The position numbers and the translations under genes are program-made. Under the pieces are notes generated by a model. It made no database searches. It was not told the origin of the DNA and worked only from the letters and a program-made list of their open reading frames with translations. A DNA stretch of 64,000 bases from Paraglaciecola sp. (lineage in GTDB: Bacteria > Pseudomonadota > Gammaproteobacteria > Enterobacterales > Alteromonadaceae), in the NCBI GenBank assembly GCA_009993955.1, contig JAACSL010000021.1, positions 19,686 through 83,685 on the forward strand, given 5' to 3'. Shown here piece by piece: positions 30,107 to 42,942 of the stretch. Within the stretch, counting starts at the first letter, position 1, and every line of letters begins with the position of its first letter.

Positions 30107-30982
30107 CTAACCCCAAATAACCAATAGCGCAGCGACGGCGATCAACACCAGTGCGGTAGCGTCTTGTACCTTTACTTTTTGTTTTAGCCAGTAAACGGAG
30201 ATCAACATGGTGACAAAGATTTCGATCTGTCCCAAGGTTTTCACATAAGGCACATTCTGAATAGACATAGCACTAAACCAACCAATTGAGCCTAAACAGC
30301 TACTCACACTGATCAATAAGGTAAGCTTTGGTCTTTGCCACAACGCCTGCAACGTGGCTGGACTGGTAGCAATTAGATAGGCTAACAATAAAATGGTTTG
30401 CAAAGTGATGACCATTAACAAAACCCAAGCCGCGCTATGAGGAAATTCAATATCTAAACATAGACTGGCTTCTCTTACCCACAATGATGTTAACGCAAAC
30501 GATGCGCCGCAGGCGAGCCCCATCAAAACGGTGGGCATGGATAGTTTTTTTAATCCGTTTGCTGCACTGAGCATGAGCACAGCCACCGCTCCCACCACGA
30601 CACCTAACCAACCCAACAATGACAGGCTAGTACCAAAAAATAGCGTGCCTAATATCGCTGCCACCACCGCTTCACTTTTTGCTAAACCCGCACCCACGGC
30701 GTAATTGTTCATTTTAAACAGTACAACCATCAAACTGGTGGCGACTATCTGCATTAAAGACGCGCCAACAATAAACAACCAATAGCTTTGGTTGAAGTGC
30801 GGAATGGACTGCGGTGCAACGTGATAGAGCAAGAGCAAATACGCAGCCGCGATGGGGCTTGCCCAGATAAACCTTGCCAAGGTTACGCCAACTGTTGGCA
30901 CCTCTTGCCCTAATTGGCTTTGAAAAGCATTTCGCCAGGCCTGCATGGTTACAGCAAGTAGCGTTAACAATATCCAAGTCAT
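30107..30982 (-). CDS. EamA/DMT-superfamily transporter
   Basis: Inner-membrane protein of 291 aa with about ten hydrophobic segments arranged as two repeated five-helix halves, typical of the drug/metabolite transporter superfamily. Its substrate cannot be read from sequence; family members export amino acids or metabolites. It is convergent with the S12 hydrolase gene (31-bp gap), so it borders the peptidoglycan cluster, but no coupling proves a shared role. Confidence 0.8.
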   Translation of the reverse strand: MTWILLTLLAVTMQAWRNAFQSQLGQEVPTVGVTLARFIWASPIAAAYLLLLYHVAPQSIPHFNQSYWLFIVGASLMQIVATSLMVVLFKMNNYAVGAGLAKSEAVVAAILGTLFFGTSLSLLGWLGVVVGAVAVLMLSAANGLKKLSMPTVLMGLACGASFALTSLWVREASLCLDIEFPHSAAWVLLMVITLQTILLLAYLIATSPATLQALWQRPKLTLLISVSSCLGSIGWFSAMSIQNVPYVKTLGQIEIFVTMLISVYWLKQKVKVQDATALVLIAVAALLVIWG

Positions 30983-31124
30983 GCGATATCTATGCTCAGG
31001 TGAAGAAAAAACAATGTCGCTAGTCTAGGGTGAATTCAAATATTTGCGTAGTCATTTCAAACACTTATCACGCCTATGCATTACGTGTTATGTTTTACTA
31101 ATCTACCCTTTACCGAGCGTTACT

Positions 31125-31841
31125 GTGAGATTTTGGCGAAACGTACATCGTTGGTTAGGCCTACTGGTTGCCCTGCAGGTTTTGCTGTGGATTAGTGGTG
31201 GCGTGGTGATGAGTGTCATACCTATTGATATGGTACGTGGCCAGCATTTGCTTAAAGCCGAGGCCCCTTTGCAATTTTCAGAATGGCATAGCTTGGAAAC
31301 TCCCATACCACTGCATCAATGGCAAAGCCTAACGTGGCAAAGCAGAATGGGACAACGGGTACTTAAAGCGCAAGATTTCAATGGTCAGATTCACTATTTG
31401 CATAGCGATTCGTTTGCACCTCTCGAGCCTTTGTCGCAACAGGATATTGCTACCATTGCAAAAGAACGCACCACCATTGTCGCTGAAGTGGATTCAATTA
31501 AGCTGTTGCATCATCTACCTTTGGAGGCTAATCACCTTAAGCCCCCTGTTTATCAAGTCAATTTTGCCGACAGTATTCACACGGCATTGTATCTGCAACC
31601 CTTGAGTGGTGAAGTGTTATCCGTTCGCAGTGATATATGGCGGCTCTATGATTTTTTCTGGATGCTGCACATTATGGACTATGAAACACGTGAGAGTTTT
31701 AACCATCCCCTGCTAATTTGCTTTGCTTTAGCTGCATTGGGGTTTGTTTTCAGTGGATTTCTGCTGCTGTACTTTAGCGTATTCAAACCTAAGTTTAGAA
31801 AATGGCGATATAAGCACCACAAAACCAAGGCTACGCTTTAG
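31125..31841 (+). CDS. PepSY-associated transmembrane protein
   Basis: Membrane protein of 238 aa with an N-terminal helix beginning VHRWLGLLVALQVLLW, typical of the PepSY_TM family, an extracytoplasmic PepSY-like middle with a repeated hydrophobic/His pattern, and a C-terminal helix (LLICFALAALGFVFSGFLLLYF). Homologues often accompany siderophore or flavin-reduction systems, but none is seen here. The frame extends to a TTG at 31044; GTG 31125 gives the family N-terminus. Confidence 0.7.
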   Translation: MRFWRNVHRWLGLLVALQVLLWISGGVVMSVIPIDMVRGQHLLKAEAPLQFSEWHSLETPIPLHQWQSLTWQSRMGQRVLKAQDFNGQIHYLHSDSFAPLEPLSQQDIATIAKERTTIVAEVDSIKLLHHLPLEANHLKPPVYQVNFADSIHTALYLQPLSGEVLSVRSDIWRLYDFFWMLHIMDYETRESFNHPLLICFALAALGFVFSGFLLLYFSVFKPKFRKWRYKHHKTKATL

Positions 31842-31875
31842 ATTTTATTGGTAGTATAGGCATCTAGGCCTTGCT

Positions 31876-32349
31876 CTAATCGTTGTTGCGATGCCCGTAA
31901 CTGAGCACGCGAGTAATTTGCCAGCCATCGTCAGTGTTATGCCAAACCATGACAAAATCTGCCTTACCTTCACAGACCTTACTCCCGCTTTGACAAAAAA
32001 CATGTGTGCCTTTAGTGATGGCACCATAATCCTTAATAGGATGGGCGGCGAAAGATCCCGCAACAAGTTGACGGGTGAACTTGCCACACACATACTTTTT
32101 GGTATTGGCGATCATACTCGCTCTATCCCACGTTACCCCACCGTTATCGTGATAAAACTCAACATCTTCAGCAAAATAACTTGCATGTTTAGCTAAGGCA
32201 TCGGGGTTTTCACAGGCATTGAAGTTTGCAAAAACGGCCTCATCTAAAACAAGCATTTGTTCTGTTAAAACACTCTCTTGTGCTGGTGTAAACCAAGAAA
32301 TAGAAAGCAAAAAAAACATGCTCAATGATTTTTTGTCGACATTATTCAT
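31876..32349 (-). CDS. Exported SnoaL/DUF4440-like NTF2-fold protein
   Basis: Small protein of 157 aa with a signal peptide ending near TPAQES and an NTF2-like fold pattern (HASYFAEDVEFYHDNGGV, ADFVMVWHNTDDGWQITRVLSYGH). Such domains bind or isomerise small hydrophobic molecules; no specific function can be assigned. ATG 32349 has an AGGAG ribosome site 11 bases upstream; the frame also allows a start at 32382. Confidence 0.7.
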   Translation of the reverse strand: MNNVDKKSLSMFFLLSISWFTPAQESVLTEQMLVLDEAVFANFNACENPDALAKHASYFAEDVEFYHDNGGVTWDRASMIANTKKYVCGKFTRQLVAGSFAAHPIKDYGAITKGTHVFCQSGSKVCEGKADFVMVWHNTDDGWQITRVLSYGHRNND

Positions 32350-32452
32350 GTTTGATAAAACTCCTGCGTAATATTGGGTCACATGTTAGCAAAAAGGGCT
32401 ATGACTGATTGAAGTTGTTAGCCTATGTTGTTACTGACGGTGTCTATTATTT

Positions 32453-33244
32453 TTAACTTTTCCAAAAAAAATGTACCTGCATGGCAGCGAAACCAAGGTA
32501 AGTGATATTGATGTCGGTATTAAGCGGCACATCAATCACGCCGGCATACGAGCCGGTTATTACGGTTTGCCCCGCCACAATGGGTGCACCTTGGGATTGC
32601 AAGTAGTTGACTAGCCAAACAAGGGGCGCCATGGGCAAGTTGTTAGGGTGTTTTCCCTTTAGCTGCAATGTAGTTTGAGCAAAGTCAATATTGATGGTTA
32701 TTTCACTTGCCTGTTGTGCATCGTGCAAACTAATTTGCGGTCCTAGATACAAACCTTGATTGACCAAACCATCTGCTAGCATATCAAAGTAATGGCACTG
32801 TTGTGGCTGGTGGTAATACACGTAAATTAACTCAAGGGCTAGGTGAGCACTGCCCAGTGCAGCCACTATATCTTGTTGGCTATAGGGCGTTTGACGCAAA
32901 GGTAAATCATCACTAAAACGAAAAGCTAACTCTGGCTCAATTTTGATGTTTTGATCCATTGGCAAGGCATGCAAAAAATCGGGGGTGAGTCTGTGTTCAT
33001 GAATATTGGCTTTGAAGATAGGCGCAACGACCAGCTTATCTGCGCTTGGCAATAAACACTTCCAGCCGCCAATCACATCGTTGGTATGGGTGCAAATTAA
33101 CTGGCTTAACTGAGTTTGTATGGCCAGAGCGTCAGCAATAGAAGTTGGACGCATGTCGGCGGGTAATTGCGCTCCTTGTTCACCAATAAGATGTCGCTTT
33201 AATAAAAAGGTCGCGGCGTCTTGGATCCGTTTATTATTGCCCAT
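32453..33244 (-). CDS. 2-keto-4-pentenoate hydratase-like protein (MhpD/FAH superfamily)
   Basis: Protein of 263 aa in the hydratase/decarboxylase branch of the fumarylacetoacetase superfamily, which processes 2-hydroxydienoates in aromatic degradation. Visible features are IGGWKCLLPS near residue 58, the metal-binding IKIEPELAFRF and ADGLVNQGLYLGP. No other aromatic-degradation gene is nearby, so the native substrate is unclear. Its start overlaps the tpm stop by 11 bp, indicating coupling to the upstream methyltransferase. Confidence 0.8.
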   Translation of the reverse strand: MGNNKRIQDAATFLLKRHLIGEQGAQLPADMRPTSIADALAIQTQLSQLICTHTNDVIGGWKCLLPSADKLVVAPIFKANIHEHRLTPDFLHALPMDQNIKIEPELAFRFSDDLPLRQTPYSQQDIVAALGSAHLALELIYVYYHQPQQCHYFDMLADGLVNQGLYLGPQISLHDAQQASEITINIDFAQTTLQLKGKHPNNLPMAPLVWLVNYLQSQGAPIVAGQTVITGSYAGVIDVPLNTDINITYLGFAAMQVHFFWKS

Positions 33245-33914
33245 GGTTGCCTTGTGTTAGGTGTAAACGAGGTTTGTCTTTCTGAGATAGTAGCCAAACA
33301 TTTTCTGTAGCAACCACTTTGCCTTTTAAGCCACCCAGCACGTCGACACTGACCACAAAAGATATTAGGTAGTCTTTGGCGTAGTAACTATCCAACATAA
33401 GTTTAGTGACGGCAAAAGGCGGACCGCTTAGTAAGCTTTGCTGATACTCAAAGGTGATGAGCAGTTGCGGCGCCCCCAGACAAATGTGCTGTAAATGGGC
33501 GGCGTATTGTTCACGTAACGCGGCGGGCAGGGCAACTAAAGCCGCGCGATCGTATACAGCATCAACCTTGCCCAATTGAGCGGGGGTAATAGCAAAAAAA
33601 TCACCCACAAAGACTTGCAAACCTTGCGCTTGATAATGTTGAAATCCATCAAGCTGGGTCACAATAGGGCCCAGTTTTAAACGCGCAAACAGGTCCTTAA
33701 CTGCCAGTTCACTGAGTTCGATGCCTACAACCTGAAAGCCTTGTAATAACAACCAATCAATGTCGACGGTTTTACCACACAGGGGCAGCAGTATACGTTT
33801 GCCTGCTTGTAATCCAAGCAAGGGGAAATGTGTCGCAAACAAAGGATGTACGTGTTCGTTATGAAAGGCAATTTCACCTTTTTCCCATTTCTCATGCCAA
33901 AAATCAGCGTGCAT
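33234..33914 (-). CDS. tpm: Thiopurine S-methyltransferase family protein
   Basis: SAM-dependent methyltransferase of 226 aa resembling bacterial Tpm, which methylates thiopurines and is linked to selenium and tellurium methylation. Signatures are FWHEKWEKGEIAFHNEHVHPLF at the N-terminus (typical W-x-x-RW-like start), ILLPLCGKTVDIDWLL (SAM motif I) and VDAVYDRAALVALP. An excellent ribosome site (AGGAG) precedes ATG. First gene of a two-gene unit with the hydratase, downstream of the atp terminator. Confidence 0.88.
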   Translation of the reverse strand: MHADFWHEKWEKGEIAFHNEHVHPLFATHFPLLGLQAGKRILLPLCGKTVDIDWLLLQGFQVVGIELSELAVKDLFARLKLGPIVTQLDGFQHYQAQGLQVFVGDFFAITPAQLGKVDAVYDRAALVALPAALREQYAAHLQHICLGAPQLLITFEYQQSLLSGPPFAVTKLMLDSYYAKDYLISFVVSVDVLGGLKGKVVATENVWLLSQKDKPRLHLTQGNHGQ

Positions 33915-33931
33915 GTTTATCTCCTGCCAAA

Positions 33932-33957
33932 CAAAAAACCCGGCATCAGCCGGGTTT
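33932..33957 (-). terminator. Terminator of the ATP synthase operon
   Basis: Minus-strand stem AAACCCGGC / GCCGGGTTT with a 4-nt loop and a T-rich tail, 23 bases after the atpC stop. Confidence 0.85.
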
Positions 33958-33980
33958 CACATGAAACATATATCATTCAA

Positions 33981-34391
33981 TTACTTGCGCAGTTTTTGAA
34001 TCAATCGTAACTGGGCGATCGCTTCCGCAAGCTCAATGGCTGCTTCGGCGTAATTAAAGTCTGCACCTGGATTGGCAATATTTTCTTCTGCGCGTTTTTT
34101 TGCTTCTAACGCCGCTTGCTCGTCCAAATCGTCAGCACGTACAGCCGTATCAGCCAGTACCGTAATAGCACCTGGCTGCACTTCTAATACGCCGCCTGCA
34201 ATATAGATGGTTTCTTCTTCACCAAATTGCTTGACGATATGCACCATGCCCGGTTTCAAGGCGGTAAGCAAGGGTGCGTGCCCAGGGTTGACCCCTAGCT
34301 CACCTTCGCTACCTGTTACCTGGATAGATTCAACTAAACCAGAAAAGATACTGTCTTCGGCACTTACTACATCTAATTGTACAGTCATCAC
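33981..34391 (-). CDS. atpC: ATP synthase F1 epsilon subunit
   Basis: Rotor-stalk and regulatory subunit of F1. Length 136 aa. The N-terminal beta-sandwich has [15 protein letters not shown] and [19 protein letters not shown], and the C-terminal helical hairpin is Ala-rich. Last gene of the atpIBEFHAGDC operon and followed by an intrinsic terminator. Confidence 0.97.
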   Translation of the reverse strand: MMTVQLDVVSAEDSIFSGLVESIQVTGSEGELGVNPGHAPLLTALKPGMVHIVKQFGEEETIYIAGGVLEVQPGAITVLADTAVRADDLDEQAALEAKKRAEENIANPGADFNYAEAAIELAEAIAQLRLIQKLRK

Positions 34392-34437
34392 AGCAGTCTT
34401 AGCTCCTATTTAGGGCAAAAGGTATCAGCGATACCTT

Positions 34438-35859
<1,422 letters not shown>

Positions 35860-35867
35860 TCATCTAA

Positions 35868-36728
35868 CTAGACGGCCGCAGCACCGGAGACTATTTCGCT
35901 GATTTCTTGCGTGATAGCTGCCTGACGAGCTTTGTTGTATATCAATTGCAAGTCGTCGATTAAGTCACCCGCGTTGTCAGTTGCAGCTTTCATCGCAACC
36001 ATACGGGCAGCCTGTTCAGACGCGCCATTTTCTACTACGCCCTGATACACTTGGGACTCTACGAAACGCACTAATAACTTATCTAAGATAGGTTTAGCAT
36101 CGGGTTCGTAAATGTAATCCCAACGGTGTTTTAACGCTTTTTCGTCTGATTTAGGCAAAGGTAATAATTGCTCAATCTGTGGCGCTTGGGTCATGGTGTT
36201 GACAAATTTATTGAACACCAAATATAAGCGGTCGATTTTACCTTCGTTAAACGCCGACAACATAATTCGCACCAAGCCAATCACATCTTTTACCGTAGGC
36301 GCATCGCCTATGCCCGATTCAGCGGCTAAAATACTGCCACCAAAACGATTAAAAAATGCCACTGCCTTGGATCCCAGTGCAGCAAAATCTACCTCCACAC
36401 CCTGCTTGCGCCACTTTTGCGACTCTTTAACCACTTGCTTGAATTCGTTGGCATTTAAGCCACCGCACAAACCGCGATCAGTCGAGATAACAATGTAACC
36501 AACGCGTTTAACTTCGCGCTCTTCCAAGTAGGGATGACGATATTCAAGATTTGCATTGGCAAGGTGACCGATTACACTGCGAATACTCTCAGCATAAGGA
36601 CGGCTAGAAGCCATCCGGTCTTGCGCCTTCTTCATTTTAGAGGCGGCAACCATTTCCATCGCACTGGTAATCTTTTGCGTATTTTTAATACTGCCGATTT
36701 TACCTTTTATCTCTTTACCGCTGGCCAT
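35868..36728 (-). CDS. atpG: ATP synthase F1 gamma subunit
   Basis: Central rotor shaft of F1; 286 aa. The N-terminal helix [20 protein letters not shown] and the C-terminal helix [25 protein letters not shown] form the coiled coil, with the [12 protein letters not shown] segment between them. Normal length and position between atpA and atpD. Confidence 0.98.
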   Translation of the reverse strand: MASGKEIKGKIGSIKNTQKITSAMEMVAASKMKKAQDRMASSRPYAESIRSVIGHLANANLEYRHPYLEEREVKRVGYIVISTDRGLCGGLNANEFKQVVKESQKWRKQGVEVDFAALGSKAVAFFNRFGGSILAAESGIGDAPTVKDVIGLVRIMLSAFNEGKIDRLYLVFNKFVNTMTQAPQIEQLLPLPKSDEKALKHRWDYIYEPDAKPILDKLLVRFVESQVYQGVVENGASEQAARMVAMKAATDNAGDLIDDLQLIYNKARQAAITQEISEIVSGAAAV

Positions 36729-36788
36729 ATCTCACTCTCCGATTATTCAACCTTGGTGCGAGTAAACAACGTTACTTGCACCCATTGA

Positions 36789-38330
36789 TTACCATGTTTG
36801 GCTGGCTTTAAATTTAGTTAAAGCGTCGCTCAAGGTGGCTTCAATTTCAGCGTTGAAATTACCAGTTTTATTGATAGTGGCCATTAGCTCTGCATAGTCG
36901 CTGTGCATAAAAGAGTGTAAGGCTGATTCAAAATCAAGAATTTTGCTCAGTTCAACATCTTTTAAATAACCTTTCTCTACTGCGAACAATGAAACACCCA
37001 TGTCGGCCACAGATAGCGGTGCATATTGGTTTTGTTTCATTAATTCCATAACGCGCTCACCGTGTTGCAATTGCGCACGGGTTGCGTCATCAAGGTCAGA
37101 GGCAAATTGCGAGAACGCTGCCAACTCACGATATTGAGCAAGGGCTAAACGAATACCGCCACCTAGCTTCTTAATGATCTTAGTTTGTGCCGCACCACCA
37201 ACCCGCGATACCGAAATACCGGCGTTAACCGCTGGACGAATACCTGAGTTGAATAAATCCGTTTCTAAGAATATCTGACCATCGGTGATGGATATTACGT
37301 TGGTCGGTACGAAAGCTGATACGTCACCGGCCTGGGTTTCAATGATGGGTAATGCCGTTAAAGAACCGGTTTTACCTGTCACTTCACCTTTGGTGTAACG
37401 CTCAACATACTGGGCGTTAACACGCGCAGCACGCTCCAATAAACGTGAGTGCAAATAGAAAACGTCACCTGGATAGGCTTCACGGCCTGGTGGACGACGT
37501 AATAACAATGAAATTTGACGATAGGCAACGGCTTGTTTAGACAAGTCATCGTATACAATCAGGGCATCTTCACCGCGGTCACGGAAATACTCACCCATGG
37601 TACAACCTGAGTAAGGTGCCAAGTATTGCAGAGCAGCCGATTCAGAAGCAGAGGCAGCAACAACGATGGTGTGAGCCAAGGCGCCATGTTCTTCTAATTT
37701 ACGTACTACGTTTGCAATGGTGGATGCTTTTTGACCGATGGCCACATAGATACATTTAACCCCAGAACCTTTCTGGTTGATAATGGCATCGATGGCTAGG
37801 GCAGTTTTACCGGTTTGACGGTCACCGATAACTAATTCACGTTGGCCACGGCCAACTGGAATCATCGCATCGACAGACTTATACCCGGTTTGAATCGGTT
37901 GATCGACTGATTGACGTTCAATTACGCCAGGTGCGATTTTCTCGACGGGCTCAAAACCATCGGCTTCAATCGCGCCTTTACCATCAATAGGTGCGCCTAG
38001 GGTGTTCACAACACGGCCAAGTAACTTGCGACCTACTGGTACTTCAAGGATACGACCTGTTGATTTAACCTTGGTGCCTTCTTGTAAGTCAGCATAAGGA
38101 CCCATAACAACCGCACCAACGGAGTCACGCTCCAAGTTGAGTGCGATGGCGTAACGATTACCTGGAAGCTCGATCATTTCCCCTTGCATAACATCTGCAA
38201 GACCATGGATACGGATAATACCGTCGGTTACACCAACAATAGTACCTTCATTTCGAGCTTCACTTACTACTTCAAACTGCTCAATTCGTTGTTTGATCAG
38301 TTCTGCAATTTCAGTGGAATTCAGTTGCAT
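36789..38330 (-). CDS. atpA: ATP synthase F1 alpha subunit
   Basis: Non-catalytic nucleotide-binding subunit of the F1 ring; 513 aa, as in E. coli. The P-loop GDRQTGKTA lies near residue 170, with [22 protein letters not shown] and [20 protein letters not shown] further on. Only 12 bp separate it from atpH upstream, consistent with one operon. Confidence 0.98.
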   Translation of the reverse strand: MQLNSTEIAELIKQRIEQFEVVSEARNEGTIVGVTDGIIRIHGLADVMQGEMIELPGNRYAIALNLERDSVGAVVMGPYADLQEGTKVKSTGRILEVPVGRKLLGRVVNTLGAPIDGKGAIEADGFEPVEKIAPGVIERQSVDQPIQTGYKSVDAMIPVGRGQRELVIGDRQTGKTALAIDAIINQKGSGVKCIYVAIGQKASTIANVVRKLEEHGALAHTIVVAASASESAALQYLAPYSGCTMGEYFRDRGEDALIVYDDLSKQAVAYRQISLLLRRPPGREAYPGDVFYLHSRLLERAARVNAQYVERYTKGEVTGKTGSLTALPIIETQAGDVSAFVPTNVISITDGQIFLETDLFNSGIRPAVNAGISVSRVGGAAQTKIIKKLGGGIRLALAQYRELAAFSQFASDLDDATRAQLQHGERVMELMKQNQYAPLSVADMGVSLFAVEKGYLKDVELSKILDFESALHSFMHSDYAELMATINKTGNFNAEIEATLSDALTKFKASQTW

Positions 38331-38342
38331 GCTCTTTCCCCG

Positions 38343-38876
38343 CTATGCTTGTAACGCGTCGGCGAGACGGTTTAATTTACTTCGTAGTGAACCATCAATC
38401 ACGGTATCACCGGCTTTAATAACTGCGCCAGCGATCAGAGTGGGATCCACGCTACAATTCAGCTTAACTTTACGTGCTAGGCGTTTTTCGAGTGACACAC
38501 TCATGGATGTTTGTTGGGCTTTATTGAGTTTGGTGGCAGACACCACATCCACTTCAATTTCCTTGTCAAACTCAGCTTTATACTGAGAAAACATCACAGC
38601 AATGTCAGGCAAGGCCTGCAAACGTTTATTTTCAGCCAATACTTTTATGAAGTTCTGACCTTGTTGGTCGAGCTGTTCACCACATACGCCATTAAATATT
38701 TCAGCTAATTTTTGAGAAGCTACGGCGCCGGTCAACATGCCTTTAATTTGCTCGTTGTTTGCTACATGCGCAGCAAACACTAACATAGCATGCCATTGAT
38801 CGATGGTTTTTTGCTCAACTGCGAAATCGAACGCTGCTTTAGCATAAGGGCGAGCGATAGTTGTCAATTCAGACAT
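38343..38876 (-). CDS. atpH: ATP synthase F1 delta subunit
   Basis: Peripheral-stalk connector that joins F1 to the b subunits; 177 aa. N-terminal helical domain [15 protein letters not shown] and C-terminal signature [20 protein letters not shown] are typical. Located 14 bp after atpF in the operon. Confidence 0.97.
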   Translation of the reverse strand: MSELTTIARPYAKAAFDFAVEQKTIDQWHAMLVFAAHVANNEQIKGMLTGAVASQKLAEIFNGVCGEQLDQQGQNFIKVLAENKRLQALPDIAVMFSQYKAEFDKEIEVDVVSATKLNKAQQTSMSVSLEKRLARKVKLNCSVDPTLIAGAVIKAGDTVIDGSLRSKLNRLADALQA

Positions 38877-38890
38877 AGCTCAACACCCTC

Positions 38891-39361
38891 TTATAGTTCA
38901 GCGACAAGTTTTTCAACTATGTCACTTTGCGCCGCTGCATTGATTTCACGCTCAAGAATTTTTTCTGCCGCTAGTACAGCGAGTGCTGCAACTTGCTTGC
39001 GTAAATCTTCTCTCGCGCGATTACGTTCTGCTTCGATTTCTGAAAAACCTTGAGCAATGATTTTCTCACGCTCAGCATGTCCACGTTGTGATTCTTCATC
39101 AACAATTTGGGTGCCGCGTTTTTTCGCTTGTTCAATAATTTCAGCAGCTTGCGATTTAGCTTCTTTAAGCTGTTCAGTGGCTTTTTTGCGAGCCAGTTCA
39201 AGGTCATGTTCACCCTTCTCTGACGCAGCTAAACCATCTGCAATTTTTTGTTGGCGTTCTTCAATCGCCCCCATGATATGGGGCCATACGTACTTCATGC
39301 AGAACCACACAAAGAACATAAATGCGATAAGTTGGCCTAGTAGAGTGGCATTGATATTCAA
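38891..39361 (-). CDS. atpF: ATP synthase F0 b subunit
   Basis: Peripheral-stalk subunit of 156 aa. One N-terminal membrane helix ([20 protein letters not shown]) is followed by a long charged coiled coil (residues 30-150) that dimerises and reaches F1. Length equals E. coli AtpF; order atpE-atpF-atpH is standard. Confidence 0.97.
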   Translation of the reverse strand: MNINATLLGQLIAFMFFVWFCMKYVWPHIMGAIEERQQKIADGLAASEKGEHDLELARKKATEQLKEAKSQAAEIIEQAKKRGTQIVDEESQRGHAEREKIIAQGFSEIEAERNRAREDLRKQVAALAVLAAEKILEREINAAAQSDIVEKLVAEL

Positions 39362-39400
39362 AACCGCTCCTCCTCTATTCGTTAATGGGTAGGTAGATGC

Positions 39401-39655
<255 letters not shown>

Positions 39656-39745
39656 TCACCTTTGTTTTGAAGTTAAAGTTTAAAAAAATAACACGTAAAA
39701 AACTGTGACATCCGCTAATGCAGCTGTCTTGATAAACACTAAAAA

Positions 39746-40573
<828 letters not shown>

Positions 40574-40611
40574 CTAATTTATAAACTTGTATGTCGTCTC
40601 GTTAAGGCCTT

Positions 40612-41001
40612 CTAGCGTTTAACGCGACTCCTAAAAATAATGATTGGCCACTGTGCCATTAAAACTACGATATAACTGGTTAATAACGCTGCTATGTTCA
40701 AGCCTGGCCACTGGTAAGCGCATGCAAACAAAACAACGGTAAAAGCAAACTTAATTTTACTCCCTTTAGCAAAACTGCGTACTACCAGCTTATTTTGTCT
40801 GGCACCGCCATATTTAAACGCTAAGTGAGCAAAAATGGACTGTGGGATTATAACGACCAAAGCTCCGTAAGCTGCTGATATACCAACATTTTTATCAAAA
40901 AAAAGCGTAAAAATGAGGGCTAATCCTGCACCTAGGATAGTTTGAAAAACTATGACTATTCTAGCAAGTTGTTGCCCTTCTTGGACCAAATTAGCTGCCA
41001 T
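40612..41001 (-). CDS. atpI: ATP synthase assembly-associated protein AtpI
   Basis: Small membrane protein of 129 aa with four hydrophobic segments that helps c-ring assembly in other bacteria. First gene of the operon, with a good ribosome site (AGAGGGA) before ATG and a promoter about 40 bases upstream. Sequence is weakly conserved across the family; position and membrane pattern (QTILGAGLALIFTLFFDKN) support the call. Confidence 0.92.
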   Translation of the reverse strand: MAANLVQEGQQLARIVIVFQTILGAGLALIFTLFFDKNVGISAAYGALVVIIPQSIFAHLAFKYGGARQNKLVVRSFAKGSKIKFAFTVVLFACAYQWPGLNIAALLTSYIVVLMAQWPIIIFRSRVKR

Positions 41002-41043
41002 TTGATCCCTCTAAACCACTAAAACCAACTAAAAACCGGCAAA

Positions 41044-41071
41044 AGTATACTTTACTGGTAGTAATTTACAA
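41044..41071 (-). promoter_or_regulatory. Promoter of the atp operon
   Basis: On the minus strand TTGTAA, a 16-nt spacer and TATACT, located 43-70 bases upstream of atpI. Good sigma70 match in the only large gap (165 bp) between parB and atpI. Confidence 0.6.
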
Positions 41072-41166
41072 CTGTAAACACTGCTTTGTATGCCCGAATG
41101 GATAATTACCAATTCACTTACAGACTCTTGCAGCGGTCCAATCGTTTAAGCAATATACACAGCAAG

Positions 41167-42036
41167 TTACTTAATATGCGCCAATATTCCATCCAGTTGA
41201 TCAAGACTTGAAAAACTGATCACCAATTTACCTTTGCCTTTTGCATTGTGGGCAATATTCACCGGCGCCCCCAGATTTTCAGATAAATCCGTTTCCAAGC
41301 GTTTCACATCAGGGTCAATTTTAGTCTGCGGTTTATCTTTTGCCGGCTCCAGTAAACGACGAACTAGGTTCTCGGTATCTCGGACCGTTAAACCCTTACC
41401 AGAGACTATTTGCGCCGCTTCGTTTTGTGCATCACCCGTTAAGGCAAGGAGGGCACGCGCGTGACCCATTTCAATATCACCGTGTTCAAGCAACAATTTT
41501 ACGTCATCGTTTAAGTTATTTAAACGCAACAAATTGGTCACCGTAGTACGCGATTTACCCACCGCGGTTGCCACTTCTTGATGAGTCAATTCAAATTCTA
41601 CCATGAGGCGGTCGAGGGCCTGGGCTTCCTCCATGGCGTTGAGATCTTCACGTTGAATGTTTTCAATTAACGCAATAGCCACCGCCGCTTCATCAGGCAC
41701 ATCTTTAATCAGGCAGGGAATGACATCTAAGCGAGCAATCTGTGCAGCACGCCAACGCCTCTCTCCGGCAATGATTTCATATTTTTCATTGGCTATTTGA
41801 CGAACAACAATGGGTTGAATAATGCCTTGTGAACGGATCGACGCGGCTAAATCTTCCAAAGCGTCTGGGGACATGTCTTTACGTGGTTGATACTTTCCGG
41901 GTTGCAAAAACTCAACTGGGATTTTGCGCAATTCACCGTGTAATTCAGGCGCGTCATTTTGGCCAGACTTTACCGCTTGACTGGTGGCTAGCAGGGCGTC
42001 TAACCCGCGTCCTAATCCTCGTTTTTTAACCGACAT
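41167..42036 (-). CDS. parB: Chromosome-partitioning protein ParB
   Basis: CTP-dependent DNA clamp that loads at parS and spreads; 289 aa. N-terminal ParB/Srx domain with GKYQPRKDM and the CTPase motif GERRWRAAQ, followed by a helix-turn-helix (LTHQEVATAVGKSRTTVTNLLRLN) and a C-terminal dimer domain. Co-oriented with parA 39 bp upstream. Matching parS-like sites occur in recF. Confidence 0.96.
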   Translation of the reverse strand: MSVKKRGLGRGLDALLATSQAVKSGQNDAPELHGELRKIPVEFLQPGKYQPRKDMSPDALEDLAASIRSQGIIQPIVVRQIANEKYEIIAGERRWRAAQIARLDVIPCLIKDVPDEAAVAIALIENIQREDLNAMEEAQALDRLMVEFELTHQEVATAVGKSRTTVTNLLRLNNLNDDVKLLLEHGDIEMGHARALLALTGDAQNEAAQIVSGKGLTVRDTENLVRRLLEPAKDKPQTKIDPDVKRLETDLSENLGAPVNIAHNAKGKGKLVISFSSLDQLDGILAHIK

Positions 42037-42075
42037 AGCTTCCTCTGTCTTGAATGTTCACTTAGCTAAGTCAAC

Positions 42076-42867
42076 TTATTCGCTAGTTTTCGCCGCAGTG
42101 TTCGCTTTACTGCGACGCAAAATTTCACCCGCTAAGGCCAAATATGCTTTAGCGCCTGTGGACGATTTATCATAATACATGGCAGGCGTACCAAAGCTTG
42201 GCGCCTCCGCAAGACGCACATTGCGTGGGATGACCGTACGATAAACTTGGTCGCCAAAATGCCGTTTTAATTGTTCACTCACGTCATTTGCTAGGCGATT
42301 GCGTGGATCGTACATAGTCCGAAGAACACCTTCAATCTTTAACGCAGGATTGACCACTGAGGCTAGTTTCTTGATGGTGTCCATTAAAGCAGTGAGACCC
42401 TCCAATGCATAATATTCGCATTGCATCGGCACCAACACAGAATCAGCGGCCGCCATAGCATTCACGGTCAGTTGATTAAGAGACGGGGGACAATCAATAA
42501 AAATGTAATCATAATAATTTTTGACCGGGGCTAAGGCGTTTCTTAGCCGTACTTCTCGGGCAAATACTTCCATTAACTTAATTTCAGCGGCGGTAATATC
42601 ACTGTTGCCGGCAATTAAATGATATTTACCCGTGGTTTCTTTGACCAAAACTTGATCAATGGGTTTTTCTTCGATGAGCAGTTCATAACACGTATTGTCA
42701 ACCGCATACTTATCAATTCCACTGCCCATTGTGGCATTACCTTGCGGGTCTAAATCAATCAATAATACTTTTCGTTTTGTGGCCGCCATCGACGCAGCCA
42801 CATTGACTGCAGTAGTGGTTTTGCCCACACCACCTTTTTGATTTGCGATAGCGATGATTTTGCCCAC
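42076..42867 (-). CDS. parA: Chromosome-partitioning ATPase ParA (Soj)
   Basis: Deviant Walker-type ATPase that moves ParB-parS complexes; 263 aa. Walker A KGGVGKTTTAVN at residues 11-22 and Walker B FIDCPPSLNQLTVNAM. Starts with GTG. The parA-parB pair downstream of mnmG-rsmG is the usual oriC-proximal arrangement. Confidence 0.96.
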   Translation of the reverse strand: MGKIIAIANQKGGVGKTTTAVNVAASMAATKRKVLLIDLDPQGNATMGSGIDKYAVDNTCYELLIEEKPIDQVLVKETTGKYHLIAGNSDITAAEIKLMEVFAREVRLRNALAPVKNYYDYIFIDCPPSLNQLTVNAMAAADSVLVPMQCEYYALEGLTALMDTIKKLASVVNPALKIEGVLRTMYDPRNRLANDVSEQLKRHFGDQVYRTVIPRNVRLAEAPSFGTPAMYYDKSSTGAKAYLALAGEILRRSKANTAAKTSE

Positions 42868-42942
42868 GTTTGTATTCCGTTTTTATGAGATTTATTAGTG
42901 ATAACCGATAGTTTATTGCCTTACAGGCAAACCAATTTGGCT

